This document shows positions 36,551 to 46,037 of a stretch of DNA of 63,964 nucleotides, in pieces. The stretch comes from a virus: positions 1 to 63,964 of the IMG/VR virus record IMGVR_UViG_3300046516_000835. One strand, given 5' to 3'. A model generated the notes under the pieces. That model did not search any database. It was not told where the DNA came from and saw nothing but the letters and a program-made list of their open reading frames with translations. The number at the start of each line of letters is the position of its first letter. Position 1 is the stretch's first letter. Made by a program: the position numbers and the translations under genes.

Positions 36551-39123
36551 GCCGTCTGCCTCCACGTCGAACCATTCCACATCTCTGGATTGGTCCAACC
36601 ACTATTAACGATGATCTGGTCGAGCTGCGTCGATCCAGCATTGTTCTTGAGCAGGATAGTATTCGTCCCAGCGTTGCCGCCTGCATCCATCAGCACAATG
36701 CGCTGACCACTCGTCGGTGCAGGGGGCATCTTAACCACAAGGTTCGGACCGAATGTATTGGTGATGTCGACATAGGCGTCCGAATTGAGAAGAGTGACCG
36801 GGCTCGTGCTGTACGTGACGGCGCGATAGCTGCTACCAGTGATGGGAGCTGCGCCCGTCGTCACATTCTGTAATGCCGAAGGAGTGGACGATCCGACAGA
36901 ATTCACAGCTACGAGATAGAACGTGTAGGCCGTGTTCGCTGTGAGATTTGGCACCAGACAGTTGAGACTGTTGGTCGTGTACATGAGAGACGTGCTGCCG
37001 AACGCCGTCCCAGTCCCGAGGGCTCCCCAGATTTGATACGTCTCGACATTATCGTTGACCGCATTGGCGGTCCACGAGAACAGAGCACCGTTCGCACTCG
37101 GAGATCCGGCAAATCCGGTCGGTTGTGCAGGCAGACCATTCACAGGTCCATACCCGACACCACTTGAGACATACGAGTATGAACTAAGAAGAGAGATATC
37201 CTGTGCTGCATTTCCGAAGGAGTTAAAGCTGGCGAGTTTGAAGTAGATGGTTGTTCCGATATACTGAGAAGGAATCAAATATGTGAAGACAGAATTGCCA
37301 AGTCCCTCTACAGCATTTAGATCAAATCTGCAGAAGTTGCTACCCACCGGATGATTGGCAATCGTGGTTCCATATAGTCCACGACGTAGATAACTGATAT
37401 TGAACAGAAATGATCCCGATCCAGGAGCCACAGAACCGTACGAGATCATCTCTCCATTATGAGGAATAATAAATCCGGGGATATTGTTTGTGATCAGCAC
37501 TAATGTCCGGAATGCGTCAGCATCTGCATGAGTTGCTGTGGTATCCATGATACCATCACTCAATGTGAGATCAGCAGTGAACGCTCCAGAAGGATCAGGA
37601 TCACTGTGAGGACCCAAGGTCGTTGTGATATGACCCTGTAGTGCTGGTGATGTGATGGCGCCCATCGGGGTGTATGTGATATCGTCGAAACTGACGTAGA
37701 CGACTGCGCCACCCCAGTCCGGACCACCAGATGCAGCGAGCCAGAGTTGTGGAATTCCAGCTGTCAAGTCTGACGTTGGTTCAAAAATCATCGGGAAATT
37801 GACATCGCCAGGATCAACCTGAGTGTCGATAAACCCACCATCACTCGATGGTTGATTCCCAGGAACGACAGTTCCTGTACCCTGCACAATCCCCTCAGCT
37901 AGAATGCTCCACGCTCCGGCGTTGTCCTCATCCAATGTCCGAATGCGAACAGAAATGGGATTAGGGATGCCAGACTTTCCACTCTGGATTGTGCAGATAT
38001 CTCCAAACTCGAGACCTGATCCTAATTCATACCCCAACTTGAACGAGTATGTGTTCGGGATGTATGCTCCACGCTGACCGATGAATTGAGCTACAAGATT
38101 TCCAACTGTGAGATCACAAATCTCAGAAGCATCTGTGACCGAATTGTCTACGCGCCCAAACTGATCAACTAGACCCTGATCTTGCCACTCGACAGATGCG
38201 ACGTTGTACGCATTCACACGATCTTTTACCTGCAATTTCACATGATTAGGGCGATCTGCAGGATCAGAACGCTCGGTGATAATCGGAGGGCCATTTCCTG
38301 GAAAGAAATCATCCTCAGTTAAAGCATACTGGACCGTCGTATTCGGGGTATATGTCACCCCGTTCGCCGTAATCGCAGTATCCCCCAATGGTATGAACTT
38401 GAGTGAAGAGCCAGACCATCCAATCCAGGTATTCGTCAGAGTAGCCCAACGATCTAAAGTCTGACTGACCTGCTCGGCCTTATCGCGCAGTACGGAGAAC
38501 CACAGACCCTGAGCCTGACAGTACGTCTTGTAGAATGCGAGCGACGTAGAGTCAATATTCGTCGAGACGAGTCCATACTGAGGATTGTTCAAAAAATCTG
38601 GGATAACATCGGCGAAATTGACATCGACCGTACCAGGCATCGTACCAGAAAATAGACTCACGATCTCGAAATTATGATTGGGGAGGGTGGGGACGTTACC
38701 GAGCTGATATGACTCATTCGCAAGATATGCGGTGTAGGCATAGGAGAGAGCTTCACTCGGATGCTTGCTCACCATGTACGACCAAGGAGACTGGGAAGCA
38801 GATCCAGTGAATAAAGTCAGTCCAAGTGCAGCAAGAGTTGATGTTGCCTGATCAACCCAGACTTGATCAATACTCTGGATCTGCCCCTCGCACAGACCGA
38901 GCATCACCGCCGCGCTGTATTTATAGAGCTGAGTACCCTTTCCTCCGCCGCTACCTCCCCGCTTGACCGCAACCTTCTTGAAATCTCCATACCAGATAAG
39001 ATTCGTTCCAGCGCGAACCTTCCCGGCGATGTATGGTATGGCGACACCTTGAGCAGATGTCTGGATACTAATCCCCGTATATTTCGGGGAACTATAGGCG
39101 TTCGCTCCACCCTTCTGTGTCAT
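36547..39123 (-). CDS. Tail tip protein (GTA/host-specificity-like)
   Basis: 858 residues from the ATGA start at 39123. The N-terminus (VAIPYIAGKVRAGTNLIWYG; YKYSAAVMLGLCEGQIQSID) is the hallmark of the tail tip or hub protein of siphophages with GTA-like tails. The middle contains FWSVLRDKAEQV and DPADRPNHVKLQVKDRVNAY; residues 680-770 look like a fibronectin-type III domain (LPAQPTGFAGSPSANGALFS and LTANTAYTFYLVAVNSVGSS). Presumably it connects the tail tip to the fibres encoded downstream. Confidence 0.8.
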   Translation of the reverse strand: MTQKGGANAYSSPKYTGISIQTSAQGVAIPYIAGKVRAGTNLIWYGDFKKVAVKRGGSGGGKGTQLYKYSAAVMLGLCEGQIQSIDQVWVDQATSTLAALGLTLFTGSASQSPWSYMVSKHPSEALSYAYTAYLANESYQLGNVPTLPNHNFEIVSLFSGTMPGTVDVNFADVIPDFLNNPQYGLVSTNIDSTSLAFYKTYCQAQGLWFSVLRDKAEQVSQTLDRWATLTNTWIGWSGSSLKFIPLGDTAITANGVTYTPNTTVQYALTEDDFFPGNGPPIITERSDPADRPNHVKLQVKDRVNAYNVASVEWQDQGLVDQFGRVDNSVTDASEICDLTVGNLVAQFIGQRGAYIPNTYSFKLGYELGSGLEFGDICTIQSGKSGIPNPISVRIRTLDEDNAGAWSILAEGIVQGTGTVVPGNQPSSDGGFIDTQVDPGDVNFPMIFEPTSDLTAGIPQLWLAASGGPDWGGAVVYVSFDDITYTPMGAITSPALQGHITTTLGPHSDPDPSGAFTADLTLSDGIMDTTATHADADAFRTLVLITNNIPGFIIPHNGEMISYGSVAPGSGSFLFNISYLRRGLYGTTIANHPVGSNFCRFDLNAVEGLGNSVFTYLIPSQYIGTTIYFKLASFNSFGNAAQDISLLSSYSYVSSGVGYGPVNGLPAQPTGFAGSPSANGALFSWTANAVNDNVETYQIWGALGTGTAFGSTSLMYTTNSLNCLVPNLTANTAYTFYLVAVNSVGSSTPSALQNVTTGAAPITGSSYRAVTYSTSPVTLLNSDAYVDITNTFGPNLVVKMPPAPTSGQRIVLMDAGGNAGTNTILLKNNAGSTQLDQIIVNSGWTNPEMWNGSTWRQTA

Positions 39124-39578
39124 GCCGCCAACTTCTTCCAAATATCATAAATACGACGAGGTCTTACCTTGCCTGTAGGATAGTGTGTCAGCTTGATATC
39201 GAATATTGGTGTCGCAATAACCTCTCTGCGAAGCCACGCGGCATGAACAATATTCTCATTATCCACGATGATACCACCATGACTGAAGCAGCGACCCTCA
39301 CGATAGACGACTACGTTCCCGACCTTCTCCTCATCCGTCTGAATCCCGAATTGCTCAACCCACTCAAGAAATCGCTCACGACTCTGATGGAGATGCCACC
39401 GAGGAGGATAAGGACGAGGGTCGAACGGGGGGAGTATGCCCGTATCGACGAAGCAGCGTATGATAAGCATCGCACAGTCGACACCTCCGCCCATCGTGTC
39501 GGCCTGATCACGAAAGGGTGTCCCGAGCCACTTCTTGGAATATGCGACGACAGCCGCTCGACCTTCTTCCTCGGTCAT
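39120..39578 (-). CDS. NlpC/P60-family tail-tip peptidase
   Basis: 152 residues. GGGVDCAMLIIRCF near 30 carries the catalytic Cys in its usual context, FSHGGIIVD near 99 the catalytic His, and HAAWLRREV follows as the third position. In this tail module (DUF2460, BR0599, NlpC, tail tip) it is the enzyme that cuts peptidoglycan during DNA entry. ATGA overlaps on both sides. Confidence 0.85.
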   Translation of the reverse strand: MTEEEGRAAVVAYSKKWLGTPFRDQADTMGGGVDCAMLIIRCFVDTGILPPFDPRPYPPRWHLHQSRERFLEWVEQFGIQTDEEKVGNVVVYREGRCFSHGGIIVDNENIVHAAWLRREVIATPIFDIKLTHYPTGKVRPRRIYDIWKKLAA

Positions 39579-40429
39579 ACTCCAGTCTCCGCTGGTGGAA
39601 TGTATGGAAATCCGCGAAAATGCTGGAGATTCGAGAATTTGCTGAGGCAGGTTGGTTGAGTCTTATCACAACCTTGAAGAATGTTGAATGTATCACCAGC
39701 GATTGGTGTCCCATCGAGTGGGAAAACGAGTGTAACGCCACTTGAATCTGCACTCTTGACAGTTCTCACCTGACCGCTGGTAGCACCGGAAGTCATTGTG
39801 ACTTTACCAAGAGTATAGAATGTAGGATTCGCCGGAACGCTACCCCATGGAAGGAATATCGTAGTCGGACTCGAACCGACTGTGCACGATATAGTGAAAG
39901 ATGCGGGATTGAGTGTGCAGCCCACGTCACAGAATGTGTGGAGACAGTTGGTCTGATAGTCATTCTTCGGCATGTACTGGTTCATCAGGACGTTATCGCC
40001 CTTGACAGTCATGTCGATTCCAGCAGCAGATACCTTCGCCGTGCTCATCCGACCAATGAACATCAAGATTGTTCCGAGAGAAACATCACCGAGTGTTGGC
40101 ATGAAGATACGATCGAGCTGGACAGTCGCTCCATCAAAAACTCCAGTCACCACCTGACGCTTTATCGGCAATCCAAGAATAAGATCAGTCACACGTGCGA
40201 GGAACCGAATATTCATCTCAGGAACTTCAACAGTGTTCCGATATGATAATCCAGTACGACTCATCGCCGGCCCGTAGGCGCTGAATGTATGACCACCGAC
40301 TACGACATTACTGTCGAACGTGGTCAATCTCACCACTGTACCACCGATGAGTGTCAGCGTGAATAGATCAGCCTTGAGACACGGCTGTCTCGTTCGTAGA
40401 AATGCCTTCTGAGGAGAGGTATATCTCAC
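39575..40429 (-). CDS. Tail protein, BR0599/DUF2163 family
   Basis: 284 residues. N-terminal LFTLTLIGGTVVRLTTFDSN is the DUF2163 start; the C-terminal half has NCLHTFCDVGCTLNPASFTI and QGCDKTQPTCLSKFSNLQHF then RGFPYIPP, the BR0599 Cys-rich ending. Proteins of this family lie at the distal tail end beside DUF2460 and NlpC proteins in alphaproteobacterial phages and gene transfer agents. Confidence 0.85.
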   Translation of the reverse strand: MRYTSPQKAFLRTRQPCLKADLFTLTLIGGTVVRLTTFDSNVVVGGHTFSAYGPAMSRTGLSYRNTVEVPEMNIRFLARVTDLILGLPIKRQVVTGVFDGATVQLDRIFMPTLGDVSLGTILMFIGRMSTAKVSAAGIDMTVKGDNVLMNQYMPKNDYQTNCLHTFCDVGCTLNPASFTISCTVGSSPTTIFLPWGSVPANPTFYTLGKVTMTSGATSGQVRTVKSADSSGVTLVFPLDGTPIAGDTFNILQGCDKTQPTCLSKFSNLQHFRGFPYIPPAETGV

Positions 40430-41106
40430 GACGCTGCCTCAGAACGCAGTGACTGGAGTGTCACCTTCTGCAACATCCACAACTTGTTCATGAATTTCTG
40501 AAAGTCCTGCGAGCTATCCTTAAACCGAGCATAGTACAGATAGGACATCTGAACGTAGAGATTGTGCCCGGCTGGAGGAGCGACTGCAAAGACGAGTTGT
40601 TGGAGTACAGGAGTCGTAGTGACGAGCGAGTAGGCATACGTCGCATCATCAGTACGCTTCGGCACGTTGGACGTATCAACGTATAGATAGAACGGCTGCG
40701 TGGTATCGACGAAGCCAACCGGCTCCGTCGTATTGAACCCGAGGTTTGGATTATCGGCCCCGTAGGTTCTCGTCAGGGTGTATGTCGTAGTCGAACCATC
40801 CGTTACACCGATGAGTTGGCGCTCGACGTTGTTGTCATCAGGGTTGAATAGCTTCAGACCGAGAACCTGTCCCATACATGCGTTGAAGCACCCGACGAGT
40901 TTGCGAAGTTCGTCAAATTCAGCATTAGTGGAGAAGCCATCCCGCAAGAGTTCATAGCTGTAATCCCACTCCCACATCGGTGCCCCCCAGTAGCTGATAC
41001 GAAATTCAGCTCCTGAGGTGTGCTGCTGGACCTCAGCGGACCACTTTGGACGCCAGATAACATTAGGCAGCAGACCGGGGAGTTGGGGATACGTGAGAAT
41101 GGTCAT
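40426..41106 (-). CDS. Distal tail protein, DUF2460 family
   Basis: 226 residues. LLPNVIWRPKWSAEVQQHTS (with the aromatic-G-E-x-R region next, YWGAPMWEWDYSYELLRDGF) and GLKLFNPDDNNVERQLIGVT are the DUF2460/TIGR02217 layout. It lies between the tape measure and the BR0599 protein, the usual order for GTA-like tails. Confidence 0.85.
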   Translation of the reverse strand: MTILTYPQLPGLLPNVIWRPKWSAEVQQHTSGAEFRISYWGAPMWEWDYSYELLRDGFSTNAEFDELRKLVGCFNACMGQVLGLKLFNPDDNNVERQLIGVTDGSTTTYTLTRTYGADNPNLGFNTTEPVGFVDTTQPFYLYVDTSNVPKRTDDATYAYSLVTTTPVLQQLVFAVAPPAGHNLYVQMSYLYYARFKDSSQDFQKFMNKLWMLQKVTLQSLRSEAAS

Positions 41107-43949
41107 CTGAGGGCCTGCTGAAGCGCACCATTACGATTAAGTCTCGTCAACATGTCGAGCAGCGCGTAGGGCTGATCATCCAAGAGTTCTGTGAGAGATT
41201 TCTGATGATCTCCCATGATGTGAGGACCGTAGTGAAGATTGATGTCACCACCGCGCTGATTGTTGAATATAGAACCTGACTCACGAAGTCCCTGTGCAAA
41301 TTCTTTTGGTACGACAGACTCGCCCTCATGAATGAACGCGAGCATATCTTGTGGGACATTCATCGTGCCTGTAGCGAGGGCTGGGAGAGCCAGCGCACCC
41401 TCAAACGATAATGCTCCGGCGTAGGCCGTCGCCGCTGCACCTGGAGCCAGTGCTGGACCCACATAGGGGATCATAGCAGTCGCAGCGTAGGCACCCGCCC
41501 CGGCGACCGCTGCGTCAGTCGCGATTTGACTGGCAGCGGTGAGATATGCTGTCGTCGCACCTGACGCTGCCAGCGCGGCATCGGTCGACTCAGTCGTTGC
41601 AGCAGTTTCTTCCTTTGCTGTTTGGATACCTAGCTCACTAGCAACCCACTCGATAAGTGACTTGGACGCCCACTTCTGAGCACCGAGAGCCATCGCGGCC
41701 TGACCCGCCAGCCAGTCAAACTCAATTTTGATGCGAGCCGTCGCGAAGTCCAGAACCAACTGCTGAAGAACTCCACGCATGAGTTGACCGACGGTCTGAG
41801 CTCGCGTGACGATATTGGAGAATATTGAAGTCGTAGCTGTTTGGATTGGAGCGAGAATGTCCCTCCAAGTATGGACAGATTCTTGCTCCATCTGAGTGTC
41901 TAACTTGGCGAGATCGGTATTCAGCTTGGCGCGCAGCACCCGAATTTTGTCGTATGTCTGCTGAGCAGTGAGACCCTCGGCCATGATGGCCTTCTCCTCA
42001 GCCATTTCAGCCTCGATGGCGTACTGTTTCTCCATCTGAAACTTCTCTTGAGCGGTGATCTGAAAGTCGGTGAGTTCTCGGTTGAGGATATCCTTCTTTT
42101 GATCAAGAACGGAGCGTGCAATCGATAGATCAGCCTGCGCGGCACTCTTCTCAGCATCAGCTTCTTCCTTGAGAGCAGTCTTCATTACCTGAAGTTGCTC
42201 ATCGTAGAGTTGCTGAAGCCACGAGTGCTTGTCGTTCTCCAACTTCTTCTCAGCATTGAACTGGAGCTGATGAAGTTGAGACAGCTTATCACCGAGTTCA
42301 CGCTCAAGCCGCAGCCGATCCTCAGCCGTCGTATTCTTATCAGCAATTGCCTTGCGATCGTCTGCGATTTCACGGTTCAGACGCGCCGTGCCGATGAGAC
42401 CGGCCGCATTCTCCGTAGCGTGCATCGTCTCGATGTTATCGGCACTCGTCTTTCGCGCCAGATCGACCAACTTGGACTGGAGTGTGGTCTCGATGTAGTG
42501 ACGCGCGCTGGCGGAGAGATTGTGAGCCTGCTCCTCCTGCTTCAGATACGTGACCTGATCCTGAAGGATCTGTGCATTGGTCTTCTGTACATCCTGTGCA
42601 ATGCGTGTCAACTGATCAGAGACTTGCGAGGCGTCGATCGGAATAATCGGATTTCTAGCAGACTGCTCACCGAGGAGTTTCTTAAGACTGGCCTCGAGTG
42701 TATCCACCTCATGACGAGCGAGGAGCGCTGCCTCCTGAATTGCGTAGATAGATTCTGGATTACCTGGAAGAGCAGCAGTATGCTGAAGAAGTTCTAGTTG
42801 ATCCTTCGCTCTCTGGACATCTTCCTTTGCTTCAATGACCTGCTGATCAATCTTCTGTATGCTGCCTCCACCCTGAGCAGCAAGATCAGCAAGAATACGA
42901 GTGACTGCCTCGGTGCGCTGACCAAGTTCAATCATACGACTGATGGCATTGGCCTCACTCTGAGGAAGACGCAGAAACTTGGTATTCAACTCATCAAATG
43001 CCGACACAGCATTTTTGATTGGAGAATCGTTGATCTCAGCAAGAGATTGCTTGATACCGCCGAGCACCGAGACAGCGTTCTTACCATAGCTGACGAATTG
43101 TGGAAGAAGTTGATTCGCAGCATTAGCAATCTTGTCATTAACGTCAGCGTGGGCTGCATCCCACGCGACAGTCTCTGACGCGATAGCGCGCGTGACCCCA
43201 GTCATCTGCTGGAGTGTACTGATCTCACCCTCGATAGCATCCTTCGTATTGGTCGCACCACGACCTGTCAGGGCGAATTGTTCAGCGAGATTTTTTGCCT
43301 CCTCATCCGCCTCATGTTGACGAAGTGTGAGAATACCGAGAGTGGCGATTGGTGCGACGAGTGCTGCGCCAAGTGCGACGTAGGCCGCGACGGTCCCGAG
43401 GGTCGACAGTGTCAGGCCCCCCATACGGGAGGCGAGCACGACTGCAGAGCCGGGCATTCTAGAATAGTTGCCTGTCATAGCCTCGTGGCCGAGGCGGATA
43501 TACTCCTGTATCGCTCCTGATGTTGCTAGGTTGAGAGTTCCGGTAGCCTCGGCAGTTCCGAGGAGTCCAGCGGCTGCGGCTGATGAGAAGACCTCAGCGC
43601 TACCCTTCGCCGACAGATAGCTGGTCTTGACATCAGCAAGATCAGACACCATACGATTGAAGCTGGAGGATGGTGTCTGGGTGACGACACTATTCTGGAC
43701 ATTCCCGTAATTCTTGATCGCAATGGTGAGTTGATTTATCTCCGCCGTCGTGTCAGCAGCGCGTTGCCTCAATTCTGTGAGATATGGTTGGAGAGACGCC
43801 GCCCCAGATGAACCCATCCGAGACATCAAAGTTGTTGTTTCTTTGATGGCACTGTTGAACGATGTCAGTTCAATCTGAGCAACATTGAGTTGCTCTTTCA
43901 AACTGCTGACGTCACCAGTTATGATGATAGTTTCTGTGTCATCAGCCAT
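41103..43949 (-). CDS. Tail tape measure protein
   Basis: 948 residues. Long helical stretches with heptad-like patterns, two hydrophobic segments (about 185-210, LGTVAAYVALGAALVAPIAT, and about 845-875, ATAMIPYVGPALAPGAAATA), and the MLAFIHEGESVVPKEFAQGL motif near the C-terminus typical of tape measures. By the usual rule of about 1.5 angstrom per residue, the tail would be near 140 nm long. It follows the tail chaperones as expected. Confidence 0.92.
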   Translation of the reverse strand: MADDTETIIITGDVSSLKEQLNVAQIELTSFNSAIKETTTLMSRMGSSGAASLQPYLTELRQRAADTTAEINQLTIAIKNYGNVQNSVVTQTPSSSFNRMVSDLADVKTSYLSAKGSAEVFSSAAAAGLLGTAEATGTLNLATSGAIQEYIRLGHEAMTGNYSRMPGSAVVLASRMGGLTLSTLGTVAAYVALGAALVAPIATLGILTLRQHEADEEAKNLAEQFALTGRGATNTKDAIEGEISTLQQMTGVTRAIASETVAWDAAHADVNDKIANAANQLLPQFVSYGKNAVSVLGGIKQSLAEINDSPIKNAVSAFDELNTKFLRLPQSEANAISRMIELGQRTEAVTRILADLAAQGGGSIQKIDQQVIEAKEDVQRAKDQLELLQHTAALPGNPESIYAIQEAALLARHEVDTLEASLKKLLGEQSARNPIIPIDASQVSDQLTRIAQDVQKTNAQILQDQVTYLKQEEQAHNLSASARHYIETTLQSKLVDLARKTSADNIETMHATENAAGLIGTARLNREIADDRKAIADKNTTAEDRLRLERELGDKLSQLHQLQFNAEKKLENDKHSWLQQLYDEQLQVMKTALKEEADAEKSAAQADLSIARSVLDQKKDILNRELTDFQITAQEKFQMEKQYAIEAEMAEEKAIMAEGLTAQQTYDKIRVLRAKLNTDLAKLDTQMEQESVHTWRDILAPIQTATTSIFSNIVTRAQTVGQLMRGVLQQLVLDFATARIKIEFDWLAGQAAMALGAQKWASKSLIEWVASELGIQTAKEETAATTESTDAALAASGATTAYLTAASQIATDAAVAGAGAYAATAMIPYVGPALAPGAAATAYAGALSFEGALALPALATGTMNVPQDMLAFIHEGESVVPKEFAQGLRESGSIFNNQRGGDINLHYGPHIMGDHQKSLTELLDDQPYALLDMLTRLNRNGALQQALR

Positions 43950-44289
43950 TCGGGCCAGCCTTCTTTCCGCTTGTAGACTTCACCCAACCCAAGAAATCGG
44001 CTGGTCCCATCGCTCCCTGAGCCCACTGTTCCTCAACAGTGAGTTGGGGTTTGACATTATGCACCGATGCCAAGATACGGTGTGTCGGAGGATGTTTTCT
44101 CCAGTGATTGAGGATTTCCATGGCGTCATCCATGGTGAGAGAACCTACCTCATCTGGAGTCTTGGCTAGGCCGGTGCAGAGTTCTCCGTAGACCCACTCC
44201 CAACTTGCTCCACCCCGGCCACTTCTTCCCCCGGTTTGGGCTCCTTGAGTAGACCGAAGTGTGTGAGGATGATGCGACGCGCCGCCCAA
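43942..44289 (-). CDS. Tail assembly chaperone, frameshifted part (T)
   Basis: The frame (115 codons as an open stretch, without a convincing ribosome site) overlaps the end of the upstream chaperone gene in the -1 frame. The part after the likely frameshift (from GRSGRGGASWEWVYGELCTG on) contains LAKTPDEVGSLTMDDAMEIL and LTVEEQWAQGAMGPADFLGW. I infer that it is made only as a fusion to the upstream protein, as with lambda G-T. Confidence 0.75.
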   Translation of the reverse strand: MGGASHHPHTLRSTQGAQTGGRSGRGGASWEWVYGELCTGLAKTPDEVGSLTMDDAMEILNHWRKHPPTHRILASVHNVKPQLTVEEQWAQGAMGPADFLGWVKSTSGKKAGPNG

Positions 44290-44525
44290 AGTTCATCTGG
44301 GATAATAGCTTGTGAGAACAAGCTGTCACGCGTCCAGTCTGGCTGTGGACGTTTCAGGGCAACGACGACAACGTCAGCAGCCTGATCCCAAGCGTATGCC
44401 TCAAGTTCCTCACCATACGGAGGCAACTTGCGAGACATCGCCATGCTGACCGCACGAACCTCCCCGAGCAGCGGCTTCTCGGGGAGTTGGTAGACGACGC
44501 CGGCGAGTGTGATACTAGCTGACAT
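44166..44525 (-). CDS. Tail assembly chaperone (G-like)
   Basis: 119 residues from the ATG at 44525, which overlaps the end of the tail tube gene. MSASITLAGVVYQLPEKPLL then GEVRAVSMAMSRKLPPYGEE and VALKRPQPDWTRDSLFSQAI suggest a small helical chaperone. It is encoded between the tail tube genes and the tape measure gene, with the -1 frame continuing beyond its stop, the arrangement of tail chaperones in long-tailed phages. Confidence 0.75.
   Translation of the reverse strand: MSASITLAGVVYQLPEKPLLGEVRAVSMAMSRKLPPYGEELEAYAWDQAADVVVVALKRPQPDWTRDSLFSQAIIPDELWAARRIILTHFGLLKEPKPGEEVAGVEQVGSGSTENSAPA
44226..44232 (-). promoter_or_regulatory. Probable -1 ribosomal frameshift site (GGGGGAA)
   Basis: On the minus strand the chaperone gene reads ..CCG GGG GAA.. 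and slipping one base back gives ..GGG GGA.. in the frame of the downstream part. The P-site codon re-pairs perfectly (GGG to GGG); the A-site is GAA to GGA, an imperfect match. Confidence 0.55.
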
Positions 44526-45264
44526 TTGGATAACTCGCTGTATAGACCTGATTGGAGGAATTCGCGAAGATGTCGAAGTCGATCTCCGGAAGCATGAAGT
44601 CGGTGATCTTGAAAGACTGCGACAGCTTGTTCGCCACGCACTGGTAGATGCGGAGATAGTAGGCATTCCCCTCCAGCGTTGTGGCGTAGTCGATCTGGAA
44701 GATCGGCGCCGTTCCGATCAGCTTGTTGGTGACCGTCACTATCTGACCTGAGGAACCTCCTAATGTCGTGTAGGAGATAAGCATGGCGATGGAAGCATCA
44801 GCAGCGGCGAATGTGTACAGACCTCCGAGATTGACGTACTGACCAATCGTTGGGCCACTCGCAACTCTCTGGAGTGGGAGACCTGTCGACGCGTAGATAA
44901 CGCCAAGGTCCTGATCGAATGTCAGACCACCTGGAGGTGCGATGAGGACAGTGTACGGTCCACTCGGCGCTGGGACTGTATGAGGGGTCGCCCAGTTCGG
45001 TGCGATCTGACCAGTGGAGAACGTGTCCCCGTGAAAGACGGAGTTAAGCGCGATGGCAGAGATCTCTGCTGCGACGGCCTTGCCCGTCGCCTTGATCGTA
45101 CCACGCGCCGCCGCCAGAGGATACTGGTTCTGTCCATAGAGCTGTTTCGTCTCACCAGTTTCATCCAAGCTGAATGACTGGCAATAACCGATGTTGATGG
45201 GCGTACTGACGATGTCTGTACGCGTGACGTACAGAGATCCAGGCCCGAAGACTGCGAATGCCAT
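44515..45264 (-). CDS. Major tail tube protein, second copy
   Basis: 249 residues. It is a near copy of the next gene upstream (45277-46023): the first 67 and the last 70 residues are almost identical, while the middle (about 75-165) differs by many substitutions. Contents such as FGPGSLYVTRTDIVSTPINI and KLSQSFKITDFMLPEIDFDI fit a beta-rich tail tube subunit. The duplication is tandem, with 12 bases between copies. One copy may form the tube and the other the tube's end or decoration. Confidence 0.8.
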   Translation of the reverse strand: MAFAVFGPGSLYVTRTDIVSTPINIGYCQSFSLDETGETKQLYGQNQYPLAAARGTIKATGKAVAAEISAIALNSVFHGDTFSTGQIAPNWATPHTVPAPSGPYTVLIAPPGGLTFDQDLGVIYASTGLPLQRVASGPTIGQYVNLGGLYTFAAADASIAMLISYTTLGGSSGQIVTVTNKLIGTAPIFQIDYATTLEGNAYYLRIYQCVANKLSQSFKITDFMLPEIDFDIFANSSNQVYTASYPNVS

Positions 45265-45276
45265 AGTAATATCTCC

Positions 45277-46023
45277 CTAGCTGACGTTTGGATAGCTGGC
45301 GGTATAGACGTTGCCAGACGTATTCGCGAAGATGTCGAAGTCAATCTCGGGCAGCATGAAGTCCGTGATCTTGAACGACTGCGACAGCTTGTTCGCGACA
45401 CACTGGAAGATCCTCAGATAGTATGCGTTCCCCTCCAAAGTCGTAGCATAGTCGATCTGGAAGATCGGCGCCGTTCCGATCAGCTTGTTGGTGATCGTGA
45501 GTGTCTGACCGGACGTACCTCCAGCCGTCGTGTAGGAGATCAGAACGGCGGCGGCTGCGTCACCACTGAAGAACGTGTACAGACCTCCAGTATTCGTGTA
45601 CTGCCCGACAGCCGTCAGCGATGACACTCTCTGGAACGGAAGACCAGTCGTCGCATACACGACACCAAGATCTTGATCGAATGTGAGAGGTCCAGGAGGG
45701 GTGATCGTGATGGTGTACGGTCCAGATCCAGGAATAGGATGGGCCGTTGCCCAATTCGGGATGATCATTCCTGTGGCGAATGAGTCCCCGTGGAAGACAG
45801 AGTTGAGAGCGATGCCAGAAACTTCAGCGGCGACGGCCTTTCCGGTCGCCTTGATTGTTCCTCTCGCCGCTGCCAGCGGGTACTGATTTTGACCGTAGAG
45901 CTGTTTCGTCTCTCCTGTCTCATCGAGACTGAAGGACTGACAGTAGCCGATGTTGATGGGTGTGCTCACGACGTCAGTACGAGTGATGTAGAGCGAGCCC
46001 GGCCCGAAGACTGCGAAGGCCAT
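45277..46023 (-). CDS. Major tail tube protein, first copy
   Basis: 248 residues, starting FGPGSLYITRTDVVSTPINI and ending in FDIFANTSGNVYTASYPNVS. It differs from its neighbour chiefly in the central surface region. It lies just downstream of the tail terminator, as in most siphophages. GAGAAAG precedes the start. Confidence 0.8.
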   Translation of the reverse strand: MAFAVFGPGSLYITRTDVVSTPINIGYCQSFSLDETGETKQLYGQNQYPLAAARGTIKATGKAVAAEVSGIALNSVFHGDSFATGMIIPNWATAHPIPGSGPYTITITPPGPLTFDQDLGVVYATTGLPFQRVSSLTAVGQYTNTGGLYTFFSGDAAAAVLISYTTAGGTSGQTLTITNKLIGTAPIFQIDYATTLEGNAYYLRIFQCVANKLSQSFKITDFMLPEIDFDIFANTSGNVYTASYPNVS

Positions 46024-46037
46024 GATGTCTTTCTCCT

